In this document: piece after piece, positions 41,560 through 51,141 of the stretch
Layout: each line of letters starts with the position of its first letter
Numbering within the stretch: position 1 is the stretch's first letter
From: Bacillus subtilis
Lineage (GTDB): Bacteria > Bacillota > Bacilli > Bacillales > Bacillaceae_C
Length of the DNA stretch: 64,000 nucleotides
NCBI RefSeq assembly: GCF_008764245.1
Contig: NZ_VTQV01000002.1
Coordinates: 95,187 to 159,186, forward strand
Reading direction: 5' to 3'
The notes under the pieces: model-generated
What the model was told of the DNA's origin: nothing
Databases searched by the model: none
What the model saw: the letters and a program-made list of their open reading frames with translations, nothing else
Made by a program: the position numbers and the translations under genes

Positions 41560-41751
41560 TTGGTTAGTGAAAAAGGATATCATTCGGTCGAAATGTTGGT
41601 TGGTGATCTGATCTTGATGTTAGGGAAAGCCAATCATGAACTATACGAATTAAAGGCTAGAGTGGATTACCTGGAAAGTCTCCTGCAGAAACCAATCATA
41701 AAGAGTTCCCCAGATTCCACCCTCAATTTAGAGAGAAAAATGGCACAATAA
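41560..41751 (+). CDS. Small protein downstream of ssbB
   Basis: A 63-residue protein that starts with TTG behind a very strong cgaggaggtga site, 40 bp after ssbB. It contains a Leu-rich amphipathic helix (about residues 12-43) that may form a short coiled coil, and then a Ser/Pro tail. I recognise no domain. It shares the ssbB transcript and so probably its ComK control; a terminator follows. Confidence 0.6.
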   Translation: MVSEKGYHSVEMLVGDLILMLGKANHELYELKARVDYLESLLQKPIIKSSPDSTLNLERKMAQ

Positions 41752-41801
41752 ATCTCCTCCATATGTGCCGATTGATTGCTCCTCGTTTTTTGACCCCATT
41801 T

Positions 41802-41841
41802 AAAAGGCTGTACCAAGTGGAATGGCACAGCCTTTTCCTTT
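41802..41841. terminator. Terminator between the ssbB operon and the ywqBA operon
   Basis: An aaaaggctgt / acagcctttt stem, with A and T tracts on both sides. Confidence 0.85.
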
Positions 41842-41851
41842 TTACGAAAAT

Positions 41852-42196
41852 TTATTTGTTACCATCTTGAGAGCTTTTTGTTATAAAAGTTCTTGCTTGA
41901 GCTAAGTTTATGTGAGCAGATGTCTCTCCATATACAAGCTTTTCTGCTTCTAAAAGAAGTTCAGCTAGGTTTTCTCCAGCCGAACATATCGCATCCCACC
42001 GCAAATGCCATGGCAGCCATGTTTTTGGGAATAAAGATGGATCATCTAATAATCCATCCACTTCTTTCTCACAGATTCCTCGCACGAGAAAATCAGCTCG
42101 TAATTCTTGTCTATCTTGCTGGAATTGTTGATCTCTTTCCTTTAGAACGGTTAACAGCTTAATTATTCGCTCTTGTTTTAAAGAATCGCTCGCCAT
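41852..42196 (-). CDS. Small hypothetical protein in the ywqBA operon
   Basis: A 114-residue, mostly helical, charged protein (LKERDQQFQQDRQELRADF), last in the operon and 17 bp after ywqA. An aaaggagag site precedes the ATG. There is no membrane segment or signal peptide. I do not recognise the family. A link to the SNF2-type helicase is suggested only by the operon. Confidence 0.65.
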   Translation of the reverse strand: MASDSLKQERIIKLLTVLKERDQQFQQDRQELRADFLVRGICEKEVDGLLDDPSLFPKTWLPWHLRWDAICSAGENLAELLLEAEKLVYGETSAHINLAQARTFITKSSQDGNK

Positions 42197-42213
42197 ACGG
42201 AAGCTCTCCTTTC

Positions 42214-45027
42214 TTATGCTAATGCTAGTAAGGAACGCAATTCATCATTCGATAATTCCGTCATCCATTGATCACTGCGAATAATCTCTTCATTAAGTGC
42301 TTGCTTTTTCTCTAACATCATATCGATTCGTTCTTCTAATGTCCCGGTTGTTATAAATTTATGGACATGAACGAAACGATCTTGCCCAATCCGATAGGCG
42401 CGGTCAGTAGCTTGATTTTCAACAGCAGGATTCCACCAACGATCATAATGAATCACATGGTTGGCGGCTGTTAAATTCAGCCCTGTTCCACCGGCCTTTA
42501 AAGATAAAAGGAAGAAAGGATATTCTCCTGCTTGAAAACGAGCCACATATTCATCTCTTTTTCCTTTAGGCATACTTCCATTTAAGAAAGGGACCTGGAT
42601 TGAAAATCGTTGCTGTAAAAGTTGACGAATCATTTCACCCATTTGGATATATTGGGTAAAAATAATCCCGGCCTCTCTTCTTTCCACAATGGTATCGGCT
42701 AACTCGACCAGTGTTTTGATTTTATTCGAGCGGTCGAGGACCTTTTCAGGCTGTTCTTCTTTTAAGTAAAGAGCAGGGTGATTACATAATTGCTTTAATC
42801 GATTCAGCATTTGTAAAATCAATCCCTTACGCTCGAAAAAGCTTAAGGTTTCAATTTTTGCAAAGGTTTCCTGGACTAAATCCTCGTACAAAGCGGCCTG
42901 TTCGGCTGTTAAGGCACAGTATTCCTTTTGTTCTAGCTTTTCTGGTAGATTCAATTCCACTTCTGGATCTCTTTTCGTTCTCCTTAATAAAAAGGGTTTG
43001 ATCAACCGCTGCAATTCCTTAATTTTTACTTCGGAATTATCTTTTTCAATCGGAGAAATATATTTCTTTTGGAATTGGCCAAAGGTTCCTAAGTAGCCGT
43101 GATTAATAAAGTCAAAAATCGACCATAATTCAGCCAAGCGGTTTTCCATAGGTGTTCCTGTTAAGGCAATATGATGAGCACCTTTTAATTTTCGAATCGC
43201 CCGTGACTGCTTTGTTTCCGCATTTTTAATATTTTGTGCCTCATCTAAGGCAATCGTTCCCCAATCAATGGTTGAAAACTCCTCAAAATCAAGATGGGTT
43301 AAGCCATAACTCGTCAGCACCACATCCGCATTTTGAATACTCGGGGAGAAAGCATCTCCCTTTGGTCGATTCGATCCATAATGAAGGACAACATTTAGAC
43401 TGGGGGCAAACTTTTCTAATTCACGCTGCCAATTCCCAAGCACTGTTGTCGGACAAATAATGAGGGCAGGTTCTTTACTTAAACGGTTGTTCTTCACATG
43501 AAGCAAATAGGCAATAAGTTGAATCGTCTTTCCTAAGCCCATATCATCCGCTAAACAGGCACCAAAACCAAATTGACGGAGAAACACAAGCCAATCAACA
43601 CCAAGTTTCTGATAAGGACGTAACTCGCCCAATAATTGAGGCGATATCGGAATAGAAGGAATTTCATCCAATGTATGAAGCTGCTTGAGCATTTGTTTTA
43701 GTGATTGGTTTAGCTCGATCTTAATTTGCGCAAAGGCACGTGGATCGAATTCATCCTCAGGAGTGGAAGCCAGTTCTTCCTCAGCCTCCATAGCAAAGAT
43801 ATCCTGCATCCGCAAGCCTTCTTTCTTGGCTTGAGCCATCAATGCTTGCAGATGGGCAATCATTTTCGGATCAAGCTTCACCCAACGCCCGCGAACCTTT
43901 ACGAGGCGGCGTTGTTCCTGAACAAGTTTCTGAAATTCTTCCTCCGATAACTCAGCCCCATTCATAGAAAAGCGCCAGTTAAAATTAAGCATGGCATCTA
44001 ATCCAACAAAGGAAGGACGATATTGAGCAGCCGTTTGTTTCACGCGAGCTTTCACGGTTAAATTCGCTTCCCGCATCGCTTCCCACCAGCTTGGAAGGAG
44101 AATATCCACATCAAGTGAGAGTAATTTCTCACTTGCCTCTGTGAGAAAATCCCAAGCTGCTGTTTCTTCAAGGATCTTTGTAAGACCTGTTTCCCCTTCT
44201 AACCAAGGAAATAACTCGATCCAGCGTTTTTCTTCCTTTGCTACTTCAGCTAAATAGGGCTGCCAGCGTTTTGGAACTTTTTCATGTGTTGCATAGATTT
44301 TATCTGGATTTCTTACATCACGAAGGACGGTTTCCAATCCCCAAGGTTCTTCATCTGTATCAGGTTCTAATAAACGAAGCCCAATCGTGAAGGGAAGTTT
44401 TTCCTCAGAAAGATTCGCCCATTCTTTCCATTTCTCCTCATCGAAATACGTATTTAATTCCTCTGCTGTAAAAGGACTTTCGTGTAAAGCGACTAACTTT
44501 TCCGCCAGCTGAGGATGGTGAAAGCCTTTCTCAAGATAATGGGTTAAGGCATGGTGATAAAATTTAGAGATGAACGATCGAATGGATTCACCAAATATTT
44601 CCTGTTCCCAAAAACTTTCCTGAAATTCATCCCAAACGAGGGAAGGGACTTTCCAGATAAATAAGGTCTCTTCCTCGTCAGAAAAATGGGGATTCCAGTT
44701 TCCACTTTGAATCGCCTCTAATATAATGGGGGCCACATTTAGTATAGCTTCTTCTGGCTCTTCCCAAATCCAATGAATAAATGGGCTAAAGCTCTCCCTC
44801 CCTAGGAGGGTTAAAAGTTCATAACTATTCAGTTTAATGCCTTCTATTTGCTGATGGCTTTCTCGATTTAAAAAAGAACCGTAAAAGCTTTCTTCATGCC
44901 AAAGAAAGAGATTTGACTGCCAATAAGAGTCCTCTATCGCTTCTCCCTGTTGATTTTCAGCATAAAGGAAGAATGCATCAGAAGCGAGTGGGCGGATATG
45001 CAGTTGTAACGGATCATTATTCCTCAT
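42214..45027 (-). CDS. ywqA: SNF2-family DEAD/DEAH-box helicase YwqA
   Basis: A 937-residue Swi2/Snf2 ATPase likely acting on DNA-protein complexes. A bacterial SNF2-associated N-terminal region (about 1-430) precedes the ATPase core, with Walker A DDMGLGKTIQL (about residue 495), the DEAQ box in IALDEAQNIKN, TGTPMENRLAELWS, and the C-terminal helicase lobe with NHVIHYDRWWNPAVENQATD. It overlaps the 3' end of ywqB by 11 bases, so the two are coupled. Confidence 0.92.
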   Translation of the reverse strand: MRNNDPLQLHIRPLASDAFFLYAENQQGEAIEDSYWQSNLFLWHEESFYGSFLNRESHQQIEGIKLNSYELLTLLGRESFSPFIHWIWEEPEEAILNVAPIILEAIQSGNWNPHFSDEEETLFIWKVPSLVWDEFQESFWEQEIFGESIRSFISKFYHHALTHYLEKGFHHPQLAEKLVALHESPFTAEELNTYFDEEKWKEWANLSEEKLPFTIGLRLLEPDTDEEPWGLETVLRDVRNPDKIYATHEKVPKRWQPYLAEVAKEEKRWIELFPWLEGETGLTKILEETAAWDFLTEASEKLLSLDVDILLPSWWEAMREANLTVKARVKQTAAQYRPSFVGLDAMLNFNWRFSMNGAELSEEEFQKLVQEQRRLVKVRGRWVKLDPKMIAHLQALMAQAKKEGLRMQDIFAMEAEEELASTPEDEFDPRAFAQIKIELNQSLKQMLKQLHTLDEIPSIPISPQLLGELRPYQKLGVDWLVFLRQFGFGACLADDMGLGKTIQLIAYLLHVKNNRLSKEPALIICPTTVLGNWQRELEKFAPSLNVVLHYGSNRPKGDAFSPSIQNADVVLTSYGLTHLDFEEFSTIDWGTIALDEAQNIKNAETKQSRAIRKLKGAHHIALTGTPMENRLAELWSIFDFINHGYLGTFGQFQKKYISPIEKDNSEVKIKELQRLIKPFLLRRTKRDPEVELNLPEKLEQKEYCALTAEQAALYEDLVQETFAKIETLSFFERKGLILQMLNRLKQLCNHPALYLKEEQPEKVLDRSNKIKTLVELADTIVERREAGIIFTQYIQMGEMIRQLLQQRFSIQVPFLNGSMPKGKRDEYVARFQAGEYPFFLLSLKAGGTGLNLTAANHVIHYDRWWNPAVENQATDRAYRIGQDRFVHVHKFITTGTLEERIDMMLEKKQALNEEIIRSDQWMTELSNDELRSLLALA

Positions 45028-46594
45028 GAATTAACTTTCCTTTCCGGCACTCTTCTTGAAAAGCACGTAATCGTTTGGTTTTCTTTAATAAAGTGGCGAA
45101 ATAAAATTCCCACTGATCTAAATTCTTTTCTTTTCGATATACGGTTCGTAATTTCTTTAAGTAACGTACCGCCTTTTTATATGAATCCCGGTTACGAAGA
45201 TCAATTTGCTCCATAACCGCGGCATGATAAAGTGGTTTAATCGCGACAGGGTCTTGCTTGGCAACCATTTCAAGGGTAGAACGATCGATAAAATCAATCG
45301 TATCTCCCATATAAACCTGAAGAGCTACCCATTTTCGGTAATCTTGCTTGTTTAGCAAGTATTCATTATAACGGAAACGACTATAGGGTAATAAAGTGGT
45401 ATATAGTCTTTCGATTAGGGAAGCATCTATTTTCGTTAAAGTCTCCTGATCCATTGTTTCGTATAATGTACGAGTAAAGTGAATTTTTTCATGTGGCAAC
45501 GTCAAGCTTGCAACATATTGCTCAATTTGTCTGATAAATTCAGGTATAAAAGGAGTAAGTCGCTCTTTCGGTAACCATTCAAAGCAACTCAATAAATAAG
45601 GTGCAATATTGGCACCGTAATTTTTTATTTTTTGTAGAGCCAATTCATCTTTTTCCAATAGAATCGATAAATGAATAAGTCCAAGTTGAATACGTGGCTC
45701 TGTGAGATCACTTTTATTTTGTAGATGATTCCATTCCGCTGCTCTTTCTTGTTTCTTTTTAAAAAGCGATGTCCAGATTAATAAGTACATGAGCGTAAAG
45801 CTTGCGTCAAAAGCTGTCTCCGTTTCTAATAAACGGGTACTATGACTTCGTAAATAATGCAAGTATTCATCAAAAGCGAATGGAGAAGCCGTTGCCGACA
45901 AAGTGGTGATCGCTTCTTTTGCTTCTTCCACCATTTTTTCCGCGAAAAAAGACATTTCATTTATTCCTGCGGAACTTGTGGCAATGGAATCGATCATATT
46001 TAAAGATTCAAAAGCGGCAAACAGTTGAAATAATGGCCGCCATTCCCGTTCAATCGGTGCGAGTCCAAGCAATCGTTGGTAGCGAGTCCGGACCCATTCC
46101 TGTAATTGATAAATATTTTGTGGAGGAACATCAGAATAAGCTTGTTGAATGCGCTTGACCCATTGCAATGGGCCACTCTCCGGATTAGATGATGGCTGCT
46201 GTAATAGATCAGATCCACGCTTTAAGCTAGAAAGGATATCTTCAACCTCCCAATGAGCTTTCCATTCCTGGGTCCAAGTAAAAATATTTTGTGCTTTGCT
46301 TAAAATCGCGAAAAAGAGAGCAAGTTGATGACGACATATGCCTTCTTCCGGACAAGAACATGTATTTCTTTCCATTTGTTTAAAATATAGCTCGACAAAA
46401 ACGGTCGTCACATCGCGTACATGACCGACCATCTTCTTATGGCTGAACTTGACATTATACACATTCTGCTCCCGAAATAGCATCATCCCTCTTTGAACCA
46501 ATCGTTGATGCACTTCTGTCCTTGGATCCAACAGATTCTGTAATTCTTCACTATAAGATTGTATCGATTTTAACAAGCCCTGATTATATATCAT
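45017..46594 (-). CDS. ywqB: SWIM zinc-finger protein YwqB
   Basis: A 525-residue protein with a SWIM zinc finger, CSCPEEGICRH, near residues 79-89 (CxC...CxH). The rest is helical repeat-like. SWIM proteins often accompany SNF2 helicases and may help recruit them to DNA. ATG 46594, six bases after ggagg, is preferred to the adjacent GTG. It is the first gene of the ywqB-ywqA operon. Confidence 0.88.
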   Translation of the reverse strand: MIYNQGLLKSIQSYSEELQNLLDPRTEVHQRLVQRGMMLFREQNVYNVKFSHKKMVGHVRDVTTVFVELYFKQMERNTCSCPEEGICRHQLALFFAILSKAQNIFTWTQEWKAHWEVEDILSSLKRGSDLLQQPSSNPESGPLQWVKRIQQAYSDVPPQNIYQLQEWVRTRYQRLLGLAPIEREWRPLFQLFAAFESLNMIDSIATSSAGINEMSFFAEKMVEEAKEAITTLSATASPFAFDEYLHYLRSHSTRLLETETAFDASFTLMYLLIWTSLFKKKQERAAEWNHLQNKSDLTEPRIQLGLIHLSILLEKDELALQKIKNYGANIAPYLLSCFEWLPKERLTPFIPEFIRQIEQYVASLTLPHEKIHFTRTLYETMDQETLTKIDASLIERLYTTLLPYSRFRYNEYLLNKQDYRKWVALQVYMGDTIDFIDRSTLEMVAKQDPVAIKPLYHAAVMEQIDLRNRDSYKKAVRYLKKLRTVYRKEKNLDQWEFYFATLLKKTKRLRAFQEECRKGKLIHEE

Positions 46595-46676
46595 CACAAA
46601 CCTCCAAATCCTTATTATACCGTGATTTGGAAAAATAAAAAAGAGGGTGGGGTTATGAAGGCTAACTTGCCTGTCA

Positions 46677-46705
46677 TTGACAAAGAAAAAAACTATTTCT
46701 ATGAT
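46677..46705 (+). promoter_or_regulatory. Near-consensus sigma-A promoter of the glycan regulator operon
   Basis: TTGACA, a 17-bp spacer and TATGAT. It drives the YesL-like gene 62 bp downstream and probably the regulator after it. Confidence 0.8.
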
Positions 46706-46767
46706 AAAGGAAAGAGATTGATCGAAATTTTATAAGAAATAGTCGGTTTTTGAAAGGAATTAAGAGG

Positions 46768-47385
46768 ATGGAACATGTATCGGGTTTATTTAAATGGTTA
46801 TATGAAATCGGTAACGTATTGGCGAAGTTGATTTATTTACACGTTCTTTGGGTGCTTTTTACTTGTTTAGGCCTTGGGGTTTTTGGCTTTTTTCCGGCAA
46901 CAACAGCATTGTTTTCGGTGATTCATAAATCAATCGAACGAAAGATGGAAGAGTCCATCTTCCGAACTTTTTATTCTACCTATAAAAGCCAGTTTTTAAA
47001 GGCCAATGGTTTTGGGCTTATGATCACAGCACTCGGGCTCTTTTTGTATTGGGATATAAGCATTTCAAAACAGGTGATTCAGTCTGCCTTTTTACATGTC
47101 ATTCTACTTGTTTTTTGCTTTCTCTACTTCATTACTGTTCTCTATTTCTATCCCGTTTTTGCTCGTTATCAATTGAAAGGCTTTCAATATATAAAACAGG
47201 CTTTTTTCATCGCCATTAGTAGGCCGTTTGAGACGATTGCTATGATTCTTTGCTTACTGATTCTTTATTATGTTTTCGTTTTTGTTCCAGTTTTATATGT
47301 ATTTATGGGGGCGGCAATGGTGGCCTATCCTGTGATGTGGTTCGCTATGCGTGCTTTCATGGGAATTGAAAGAAAGAAATCGTGA
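46768..47385 (+). CDS. DUF624 (YesL-like) membrane protein
   Basis: A 205-residue integral membrane protein with about five hydrophobic helices (roughly 17-45, 80-100, 108-132, 150-170 and 175-195). DUF624 proteins accompany carbohydrate ABC transporter and regulator genes in Bacillus, such as YesL in the rhamnogalacturonan locus. Their role is unknown. ATG 46768, nine bases after aaagga, is chosen over a TTG 18 bases upstream. It is 21 bp from the regulator gene. Confidence 0.82.
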   Translation: MEHVSGLFKWLYEIGNVLAKLIYLHVLWVLFTCLGLGVFGFFPATTALFSVIHKSIERKMEESIFRTFYSTYKSQFLKANGFGLMITALGLFLYWDISISKQVIQSAFLHVILLVFCFLYFITVLYFYPVFARYQLKGFQYIKQAFFIAISRPFETIAMILCLLILYYVFVFVPVLYVFMGAAMVAYPVMWFAMRAFMGIERKKS

Positions 47386-47406
47386 TGTGGAAAGAGGGAA
47401 TAGAAT

Positions 47407-49665
47407 ATGCTTGGAAAAATAGGCAAATCGAGCCTCATCTATAAATATATCATCTCATATTTACTTGTTTTTCTAATTCCCTTTGTTTTTATGAGTGTTT
47501 TTATTTATTATAATTCGGTTTCAGGCCTGCGCGAGGAAATTGAGCAATCCAATATAAATAAACTAGAGCAAGTTGAGAGTATGACGAATGAGCGGATTAA
47601 AGAGTTGGATAAGATTGCTTCAAGTATCGCCTATGATCCTCGATTAACTCCCTACATGATGAAGCACGGGTATTATGGGAAAGAGGCACAAGATGAATTA
47701 AGAAAATATAAAGAAAATAGCTCGATTATTCAAGAGCTTTTTGTATATTTTTATAGTCAGGATCAATCGATTTATTCTTCTAATGGACTTTATTCTTTTA
47801 CTACGCTTACCCAAAGGATTTATCAATTTGATACATGGGGAAAAGAAAGCATGGTGAAACAATTACATTCAACCCAACCACTCATCTTGCCTGTTGGCGA
47901 TGTGACCCTGAAAAATGGCGGAAGAGATCGAATGATTGCTTTTATCTTTCCAATCGCCCCCAATAATCCCAACCCATATGGATCTGTGATGTATTTTACC
48001 AAAGAATCGGTTCTAACCAATATGATTGAAAATATTCTCGGTGATTTTAAAGGAAATACTTACATTCTTGATGAAAAACAGCAACCGATTGTTTCAGCAG
48101 TAAAAGGGGAGAAAGTCTCATTCGACAAGATTGATCCAGCGCTTATCCAAAAACAAGGGGTTCAGACGATCCGAATCAATGGAAAGAAATATTCCTTGGC
48201 AACTGTAACCTCAGATGTGAGTGGTTGGACTTTTGTGACACTTATGGATGCGGGGCAATTTTTCGAACGTGTCGTTCATCGGGAAACATTTATCATTGTA
48301 CTTTCGATCATCTTACTTCTAGTCGGTTTGGTTATCGCCATTTTATTAGGGAAAAAACAATATCAGCCCATTCAAGGCTTGTTCGAATTCGCTAAAATGA
48401 GTAGTACGAAAACGACGACTTGGGATGGAGAAAATGAACTTGACGCCATCCGGCAAACGATCACCGATATTTTTAAAGATCATAAAAGCTTGTCAGAAAC
48501 AGTTGATCTGCAGAAGCCCTATGCAAAAGAACAATTATTGGCGAAAATGTTAAAAGAAAGTTTTCCGAATGAGCAAGAAATTGAGTCGATGATGCAAGCA
48601 TTAAACATGAAAATGAATGAAGGCCCTCATTTTGTGGCGATCGTGGAATTTCAAAAGCAACAATATGAAGAGAACCAACAGAAGTGGGATCAGTTGCTTA
48701 ATTCTCTTTCTAATCTAACATTACCAAATGCTACCGTTCACGGCGTTGATTTACTATACCAACATGCTCTTGCTTTTATTATTAGTCTAAAAGAAAAAGA
48801 AGATCATAAGCAACAACGTCGTTTGCTTGTGGAAAGCCTTCGGGCGTATATTCAGAAACACGCACCGATAAAAGTCGTCATTGTGACGGTTGGAACAAGC
48901 TACGAAAAGAAAAATCATATTAATCGTTCCTACATCGAGGCTTTAGCCGCTTTAGATTATAAGTTTGCCGTTCCACAGGGGAGTCTTGTGTTTTTTGAAG
49001 ATTTAGGATCTCCAAGTGAAAAAGCGCTTGGTTACCCGAGAGAGGATCAAATGAAATTGGCGCAAAGTTTGAAACAGGGAGATCAAGTAGTAGCCTTGGA
49101 AACCTTACATGCGATGCTATCCAATTTGGTACAAGCAGAAATGTCGATTCAGGCATTAAAATACATTTGTTTTGATATTATCAACACCGTGATTAAGACA
49201 GCGATGGAGCTGCAAATAACGCGAAATTTGGATGATTTTAAGGAAATTGGAGAATTCCATTCTGTGGAACAGCTTGGTCAACGATTAGGCCCCGTTATTA
49301 TGCAAATTTGTCAAAGAGTAGAGGATAAGACAGAAAAACGAAGCCATCATTTACGTAGAGACCTTCTTGAGTATATTCATAAACATTACAAAAGTTATGA
49401 CCTAAGTTTAGAAGGACTTGCCTATCATTTTGAATTATCCGTTCCCTACCTTAGTAAATTTATCAAAGAACAAACAGGTGAAACATTTACCCAATACGTT
49501 TTATCTTTGCGGATGGAAGAAGTAAAGAAACAATTGAGGGAAACCGATCAACCTATTAAGGAGATTGTAGTCAATGTCGGATACAAGGATGTGGCAAATT
49601 TCACACGGCGTTTTAAACAACTAGAGGGAGTCACACCGGGACAATATCGAAAATTAAATCGATGA
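47407..49665 (+). CDS. Membrane-bound AraC-family transcriptional regulator (YesS type)
   Basis: A 752-residue one-component regulator. TM1 (about 11-33) and TM2 (about 296-318) enclose a large extracytoplasmic sensor of Cache-like type. A cytoplasmic middle part follows, and the last 100 residues are a double helix-turn-helix AraC domain (LSLEGLAYHFELSVPYLSKF, then GYKDVANFTRRFKQLEGVTP). Such proteins sense a sugar outside the cell and activate adjacent uptake genes. It is very likely the activator of the transporter and enzyme genes that follow. An aaagaggga site precedes the ATG. Confidence 0.88.
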   Translation: MLGKIGKSSLIYKYIISYLLVFLIPFVFMSVFIYYNSVSGLREEIEQSNINKLEQVESMTNERIKELDKIASSIAYDPRLTPYMMKHGYYGKEAQDELRKYKENSSIIQELFVYFYSQDQSIYSSNGLYSFTTLTQRIYQFDTWGKESMVKQLHSTQPLILPVGDVTLKNGGRDRMIAFIFPIAPNNPNPYGSVMYFTKESVLTNMIENILGDFKGNTYILDEKQQPIVSAVKGEKVSFDKIDPALIQKQGVQTIRINGKKYSLATVTSDVSGWTFVTLMDAGQFFERVVHRETFIIVLSIILLLVGLVIAILLGKKQYQPIQGLFEFAKMSSTKTTTWDGENELDAIRQTITDIFKDHKSLSETVDLQKPYAKEQLLAKMLKESFPNEQEIESMMQALNMKMNEGPHFVAIVEFQKQQYEENQQKWDQLLNSLSNLTLPNATVHGVDLLYQHALAFIISLKEKEDHKQQRRLLVESLRAYIQKHAPIKVVIVTVGTSYEKKNHINRSYIEALAALDYKFAVPQGSLVFFEDLGSPSEKALGYPREDQMKLAQSLKQGDQVVALETLHAMLSNLVQAEMSIQALKYICFDIINTVIKTAMELQITRNLDDFKEIGEFHSVEQLGQRLGPVIMQICQRVEDKTEKRSHHLRRDLLEYIHKHYKSYDLSLEGLAYHFELSVPYLSKFIKEQTGETFTQYVLSLRMEEVKKQLRETDQPIKEIVVNVGYKDVANFTRRFKQLEGVTPGQYRKLNR

Positions 49666-49668
49666 CAA

Positions 49669-49812
49669 GAAAAGCGCAAGCGCCTGTTCAGCGACGTACA
49701 AATTTAAAGACTTCTGACGAGATAAAGGAAACACGGCGAAGGATGAGCCGATGTTGACTTATCGTAGGAAGAAGGCGTAAATTTGCTAGTCGCTAGGCGC
49801 TGGAGCTAGACC
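49669..49812 (+). repeat. R1 intergenic repeat after the AraC-type regulator
   Basis: A full forward copy starts at the regulator stop codon: gcgcaagcgcctgttcagcg, gacgagataaaggaaacacgg, cgatgttgacttatcgtagg and ctagtcgctaggcgctggag. Paired ends (cagcgac / gtcgctag) are intact. Confidence 0.85.
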
Positions 49813-49847
49813 TAACAATATCCAAACTTTATCTCCTTACCTTTTGA

Positions 49848-49890
49848 AATAATCTCGTACCCATAAAGGGGTGCGAGATTATTTATTTCA
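49848..49890 (+). terminator. Terminator upstream of the permease operon
   Basis: An aataatctcgtaccc / gggtgcgagattatt stem with a six-base loop and a T-rich tail. Confidence 0.85.
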
Positions 49891-50056
49891 TTTTAAGAGT
49901 AGGACCTATCCAATTTGTTAAACATGATTCGACATTATCTCCTTTAGAATAAAGTATTTTAAGTAAAGCAAAACGAACATATTAGATTAAATGGTACATA
50001 TTCGACCTTCGTGAAGCCCGCTATTATCAAGGTTCGGGCTATTGCCAACTGTATAT

Positions 50057-50138
50057 ATTGAGCGCTTTCATTAAAATCGACATATTGTGTACAAGTTGTC
50101 GAAAAAATAAAATAAAGGCACGTTGAAAACACTTTCAA
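50057..50138 (+). promoter_or_regulatory. Promoter and cre-like sites of the ABC transporter operon
   Basis: TTGTGT (50085-50090) and TAAAAT (50108-50113) are 17 bp apart. A cre-like sequence whose reverse complement is ATGAAAGCGCTCAAT lies upstream at 50057-50071. A second, TGAAAACACTTTCA with CA in place of the central CG, lies downstream of the start point at 50125-50138. CcpA binding is inferred from the motif only. Confidence 0.5.
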
Positions 50139-50155
50139 TTGAAGGAGGCAATCGA

Positions 50156-51127
50156 ATGAGCTCGAATACAACAACGGAGACGCAGCGAACTCAGCAAAAA
50201 GTACAGCTGCAAAGTCGGTCTTTAGCACCCAAATTTCGTAAAGCCTTACAAAATTGGCAATTATACGTATTTGTTTTACCGGCTTTTTTATACTTTTTGA
50301 TTTTTCATTATGTACCAATGTACGGAGTCCAAATTGCATTTAAAGATTTCATTCCTACTCTAGGGATTTGGGGGAGTGAATGGGTCGGTTTTGAACATTT
50401 TACTAGATTCTTTGAATCCTATTATTTCTGGGATTTATTAAAAAACACATTAGGTATTAGTGTGTATGAATTAATTGTCGGTTTTCCATTACCGATCATT
50501 TTAGCTTTAGCCTTAAATGAGGCAAAGGATGGAATATATAAAAGATTCGTACAAACGGTCACCTATGCACCTCATTTTATTGCTGTCGTAGTCATTTCAG
50601 GGATGATTATTTCCTTTCTATCCCCACAAACAGGGATTATTAATCATATTATTGGCTTGTTTGGCATCGGGCCGATTCCGTTTATGGAAGATCCCAAATG
50701 GTTTAAAACCATTTATGTTTTATCTGGGGTTTGGCAAAGCACCGGTTGGGGAACGATTATTTACTTGGCGGCACTTGCGGGCGTCAGCCCACAGCATCAC
50801 GAAGCCGCGATTGTCGATGGAGCAACTAGATTGCAACGGATTTGGCATATTAATTTGCCAGCGATTTTCCCGACAATGGTCATTCTTATGATTCTAAATG
50901 TCGGAAATATATTGGCCATGGGATTCGAAAAAATCTTACTTTTGCAAAATCCACTAAACTTAGAGTCTTCCAATGTGATTGCCACATTTGTCTATGAATC
51001 TGGTTTATTGAATGCACAATATAGTTTCTCTGCTGCAGTTGGTCTATTTAACTCAGTGATTAATGCTATTTTGTTAATTGTTGTAAACAAAATTGCCCAA
51101 AAAACAAGTGAGACCAGTCTTTGGTAA
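50156..51127 (+). CDS. Carbohydrate ABC transporter permease, LplB/YtcP-partner type
   Basis: A 323-residue inner-membrane permease of the CUT1 family. Six hydrophobic helices are expected; the EAA loop that contacts the ATPase is EAAIVDGATRLQRIWHINLP (about residues 219-238). It pairs with the next gene and the lipoproteins downstream to import an oligosaccharide. ATG 50156 follows a strong gaaggagg. No ATPase gene is present here; in B. subtilis such systems share MsmX encoded elsewhere. Confidence 0.92.
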   Translation: MSSNTTTETQRTQQKVQLQSRSLAPKFRKALQNWQLYVFVLPAFLYFLIFHYVPMYGVQIAFKDFIPTLGIWGSEWVGFEHFTRFFESYYFWDLLKNTLGISVYELIVGFPLPIILALALNEAKDGIYKRFVQTVTYAPHFIAVVVISGMIISFLSPQTGIINHIIGLFGIGPIPFMEDPKWFKTIYVLSGVWQSTGWGTIIYLAALAGVSPQHHEAAIVDGATRLQRIWHINLPAIFPTMVILMILNVGNILAMGFEKILLLQNPLNLESSNVIATFVYESGLLNAQYSFSAAVGLFNSVINAILLIVVNKIAQKTSETSLW

Positions 51128-51141
51128 GGAGGTAGGTTAAT

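Noticed and set aside
46655-46735. A 26-codon ORF with a gagggtgggg site before the YesL-like gene
   Set aside because: A near-consensus promoter (46677-46705) lies inside it, so it is unlikely to be transcribed as a gene.
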